Below are positions 6,098-7,277 of a stretch of 7,277 nucleotides of DNA, in pieces; position 1 is the stretch's first letter; every line of letters begins with the position of its first letter. The translations under genes were made by a program, and so were the position numbers. The notes beneath the pieces were generated by a model. That model searched no databases. It saw only the letters and a program-made list of their open reading frames with translations, and was not told where the DNA came from. This stretch comes from Deinococcus sp. (GTDB taxonomy: Bacteria > Deinococcota > Deinococci > JACQHA01), in assembly GCA_016199255.1 (NCBI GenBank), contig JACQHA010000198.1, forward strand, positions 1 through 7,277. The letters are read 5' to 3'.

Positions 6098-6667
6098 CTA
6101 AGGCGTGGTCAGGGTGAACTGGATCACTACCCCAGAGGAGCTGCCCTCGGCCTCGTCACCGGTCAGGCGCAGCTGGTAGCCCAGGGAGGTGTGCTGGAAG
6201 CTGTTGGTCTTCTCGTTGCCACTATCCACTGTCTGGTCACTAGTGCTCATGTTCAGTGAGCTGCCGCCAGCCGGGTTGCCATCGCCATCGTTGGAGCTAT
6301 AAAGCAGGAGCACATCGCCCAGGCTCAGTCCCGCTGGAAAGCTGGGGTTGCCGCTGGCCTTGACCGCCACGCTCCAGTTGACATTGCGGTTCACCAGATA
6401 AGACACCCGGTTGAAGCCAGGGGTGGCAGTGGGATCGATGTTAATCGGGGCCTCAGCAGCGCTAATGATCTGGGCGGCGGTGGGAGCAAAGGTGATGGCT
6501 GGGTTGGCCACAGCCGCGTTAGAGGAATTCTGAGTAAGTCTGATCTCCGATACCGATGGAATGGTAACCGTGACGTTGTTGGTGGCGTTGGTAGCAGCTA
6601 GGGTTTGGCCCAGGAGCAACAGTCCAGCTACAGTGCCTAAGATCAACCTACCGTTCAGTCCCTTCAT
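6098..6667 (-). CDS. Exported fibre-subunit-like protein, first of the operon (candidate major subunit)
   Basis: This 189-residue protein has a clean start, with AAGGAGA (6672-6678) four bases before the ATG. Residues 1-25 are a signal peptide (LILGTVAGLLLLGQTLA, cut near LA/A). The mature chain is beta-rich and Asn/Ser/Thr-rich. It opens with the alternating strand NNVTVTIPSVSEIRL, has SYLVNRNVNWSVAVKASG at ~89-106, and ends with YQLRLTGDEAEGSSSGVVIQFTLTTP-like strands (164-189) matching the C-termini of the other two subunits. It lacks the FPPxxFPA motif of those two, so it is the diverged member. Being first in the operon, with the best ribosome binding site and a stabilising-type hairpin after it, it is the likely most abundant product and so perhaps the main fibre subunit. 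This role is inferred from layout and family resemblance only. Confidence 0.65.
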   Translation of the reverse strand: MKGLNGRLILGTVAGLLLLGQTLAATNATNNVTVTIPSVSEIRLTQNSSNAAVANPAITFAPTAAQIISAAEAPINIDPTATPGFNRVSYLVNRNVNWSVAVKASGNPSFPAGLSLGDVLLLYSSNDGDGNPAGGSSLNMSTSDQTVDSGNEKTNSFQHTSLGYQLRLTGDEAEGSSSGVVIQFTLTTP

Positions 6668-6671
6668 ATTC

Positions 6672-6678
6672 TCTCCTT
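6672..6678 (-). promoter_or_regulatory. Strong ribosome binding site of the first subunit gene
   Basis: The minus strand reads AAGGAGA, four bases before the ATG at 6667. It is the best ribosome binding site in the operon. Confidence 0.75.
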
Positions 6679-6693
6679 ACCTCGCTACCTCGC
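6678..6693 (-). repeat. Tandem 8-base repeat abutting the RBS
   Basis: GCGAGGTA occurs twice in direct succession on the minus strand (6693-6686 and 6685-6678) and runs straight into the ribosome binding site, with its last A shared by AAGGAG. Each copy holds GAGG, itself a partial anti-16S match. Confidence 0.6.
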
Positions 6694-6698
6694 TTCTC

Positions 6699-6712
6699 CG
6701 AGCTTTCGCTCG
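6699..6712 (-). promoter_or_regulatory. GAAA-tetraloop hairpin in the operon leader
   Basis: On the minus strand CGAGC-GAAA-GCTCG forms a five-pair stem with a GNRA tetraloop, 31 bases before the start codon and about 20 before the ribosome binding site. In mRNA it could stabilise the 5' end or act as a protein or tertiary-contact site. Confidence 0.45.
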
Positions 6713-6724
6713 TTCACCAGCCTA

Positions 6725-6752
6725 ACCCTAGCTCATGTCCCCTTACTGGCAA
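6725..6752 (-). promoter_or_regulatory. Weak candidate promoter of the subunit operon
   Basis: TTGCCA (6752-6747) and TAGGGT (6730-6725) are spaced by 16 bases on the minus strand. The -35 is good; the -10 matches only three of six bases. The resulting leader of about 50 bases would include the tetraloop hairpin. No better pair was seen. Confidence 0.2.
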
Positions 6753-6930
6753 CTTCATCATTTCTCACCTGCTTCTCGCACCCCTGAAACCCTCGCTAAT
6801 TGCGGCTTGCACATCTTTTTCTCCCCATCTCTGTGGTGGATTCCGTTGGGGAGCTGGCCTCTCGCCAGATATCATTGGCCGGCACCTGTTACGAACCAGT
6901 TATACCCTTTCCGCGAAGTACACCCCCTGA
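6753..6930. other. Intergenic stretch between operon promoter region and transposase gene
   Basis: No gene is recognisable here on either strand. A small hairpin, CTGGC-CTCTC-GCCAG (6854-6868), is the only local structure seen. The end of the IS630-type element should lie in this stretch, but its terminal repeat cannot be identified without the other end. Confidence 0.4.
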
Positions 6931-7277
6931 TTAGGGAGGGAGCCAGTGAAAGCAGGTATGAGCCCTGATCACCTCTGGCTGCTCCTGGAGGATCATGCAC
7001 CGCTGAGCCAGGACTGCTTCGAGTTGCTCGATCGACGCAAAGTAGCGGTTGGCGATCGGCTCGTCAGTCAGGCTCCACAATCGCTCCGCGGGCTGGAGTT
7101 CCGGGGAATACGCCGGTAAGGGCAGGAGCTGGATGCCCTCTGGGATCGCGACCTGGCGGCTGAGATGCCAGCCCGCCCGATCCAGCAGCAGCACGATGAG
7201 CTTGTCGGCCCCGGCCCCCAGGTCCTGGGCGAACTGGGCCAGGGCTATGCTGAAGGCGACAATGCTGACGGTGGGGA
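6931..7277 (-). CDS. IS630-family transposase, C-terminal part (continues past the window)
   Basis: The frame is open from the right edge to the TAA at 6933-6931, giving 114 visible residues. They match the end of IS630-type DDE transposases: FAQDLGAGADKLIVLLLDRAGWH carries the second catalytic Asp (LD-RAGWH), and LPLPAYSPELQPAERLW carries the catalytic Glu, 31 residues later. IS630 elements of the Tc1/mariner superfamily move by cut-and-paste into TA targets. A GTG at 7194 would be an internal start and is not the real one, since the conserved region upstream of it is in frame. The N-terminal helix-turn-helix region and first catalytic Asp lie outside the window, so intactness cannot be judged. 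It reads in the same direction as the fibre operon, ending 263 bases before it. Confidence 0.85.
   Translation of the reverse strand, partial: PTVSIVAFSIALAQFAQDLGAGADKLIVLLLDRAGWHLSRQVAIPEGIQLLPLPAYSPELQPAERLWSLTDEPIANRYFASIEQLEAVLAQRCMILQEQPEVIRAHTCFHWLPP
6931..7277 (-). mobile_element. Part of an IS630-type insertion sequence
   Basis: The transposase gene marks an insertion sequence that extends beyond the right edge. Its inner boundary is not defined; it must lie at or left of the stop codon, somewhere in about 6870-6930. Confidence 0.6.

Noticed and set aside
6854..6868. Small hairpin as the IS630 terminal repeat or a terminator
   Set aside because: A five-pair stem with no T-run, and without the other IS end no terminal repeat can be matched.
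6735..6968. Plus-strand 77-codon frame in the intergenic region
   Set aside because: It has no ribosome binding site, no recognisable motif, and overlaps the transposase 3' end.
1..7277. CRISPR array, tRNA or rRNA genes
   Set aside because: No regularly spaced repeats and no cloverleaf or rRNA-like conserved segments were seen on either strand.

Overview
The window is GC-rich (roughly 60% by eye) bacterial DNA from an accessory region. Three genes look leaderless or promoter-proximal, several proteins carry Sec signal peptides and beta-rich surface folds, and one has a lipobox. This suggests a diderm, possibly thermophilic lineage such as Deinococcota or Bipolaricaulota. The lineage is a guess from style, not from a marker gene.

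Left part (1-1200). A gene entering from the left edge on the minus strand shows only its first seven codons. Beside it is a minus-strand VapBC-type toxin-antitoxin pair: a ribbon-helix-helix antitoxin followed by a PIN-domain toxin, overlapping by 23 bases. Divergent from it is an 82-codon plus-strand remnant of a family 4/5 iron-sulfur uracil-DNA glycosylase. It is cut off after the first third.

Central and right part (1201-6667). A 981-residue exported, almost entirely beta protein lies on the plus strand. Its order is two Ig-like domains, a ~435-residue glycine/leucine-rich beta region, two SdrD-B-like calcium-type domains and a final Ig-like domain. It runs tail-to-tail into a four-gene minus-strand operon and shares the bases CTAG with it, so both stop codons are TAG. 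Read 5' to 3', the operon encodes a small exported subunit, a two-domain PapD-like (or DUF916-like) periplasmic chaperone, a second subunit with a lipobox, and a third subunit. The three subunits share a C-terminal beta-strand motif and appear paralogous. A perfect 15-bp hairpin directly abutting a TTGACA-17-TATGCT promoter separates the first subunit from the chaperone. This could let the first subunit be made in excess.

Taken together, this looks like a non-canonical chaperone-assisted surface-fibre locus. The 981-residue protein is the best local candidate for the outer-membrane platform, or for a large surface partner. The sequence shows domains and layout; the assembly role is inference.

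Right edge (6668-7277). A 263-bp leader/intergenic stretch holds a GAAA-tetraloop hairpin and a tandem 8-mer next to the ribosome binding site. It is followed by the C-terminal part of an IS630-family transposase on the minus strand, whose gene continues beyond the window.
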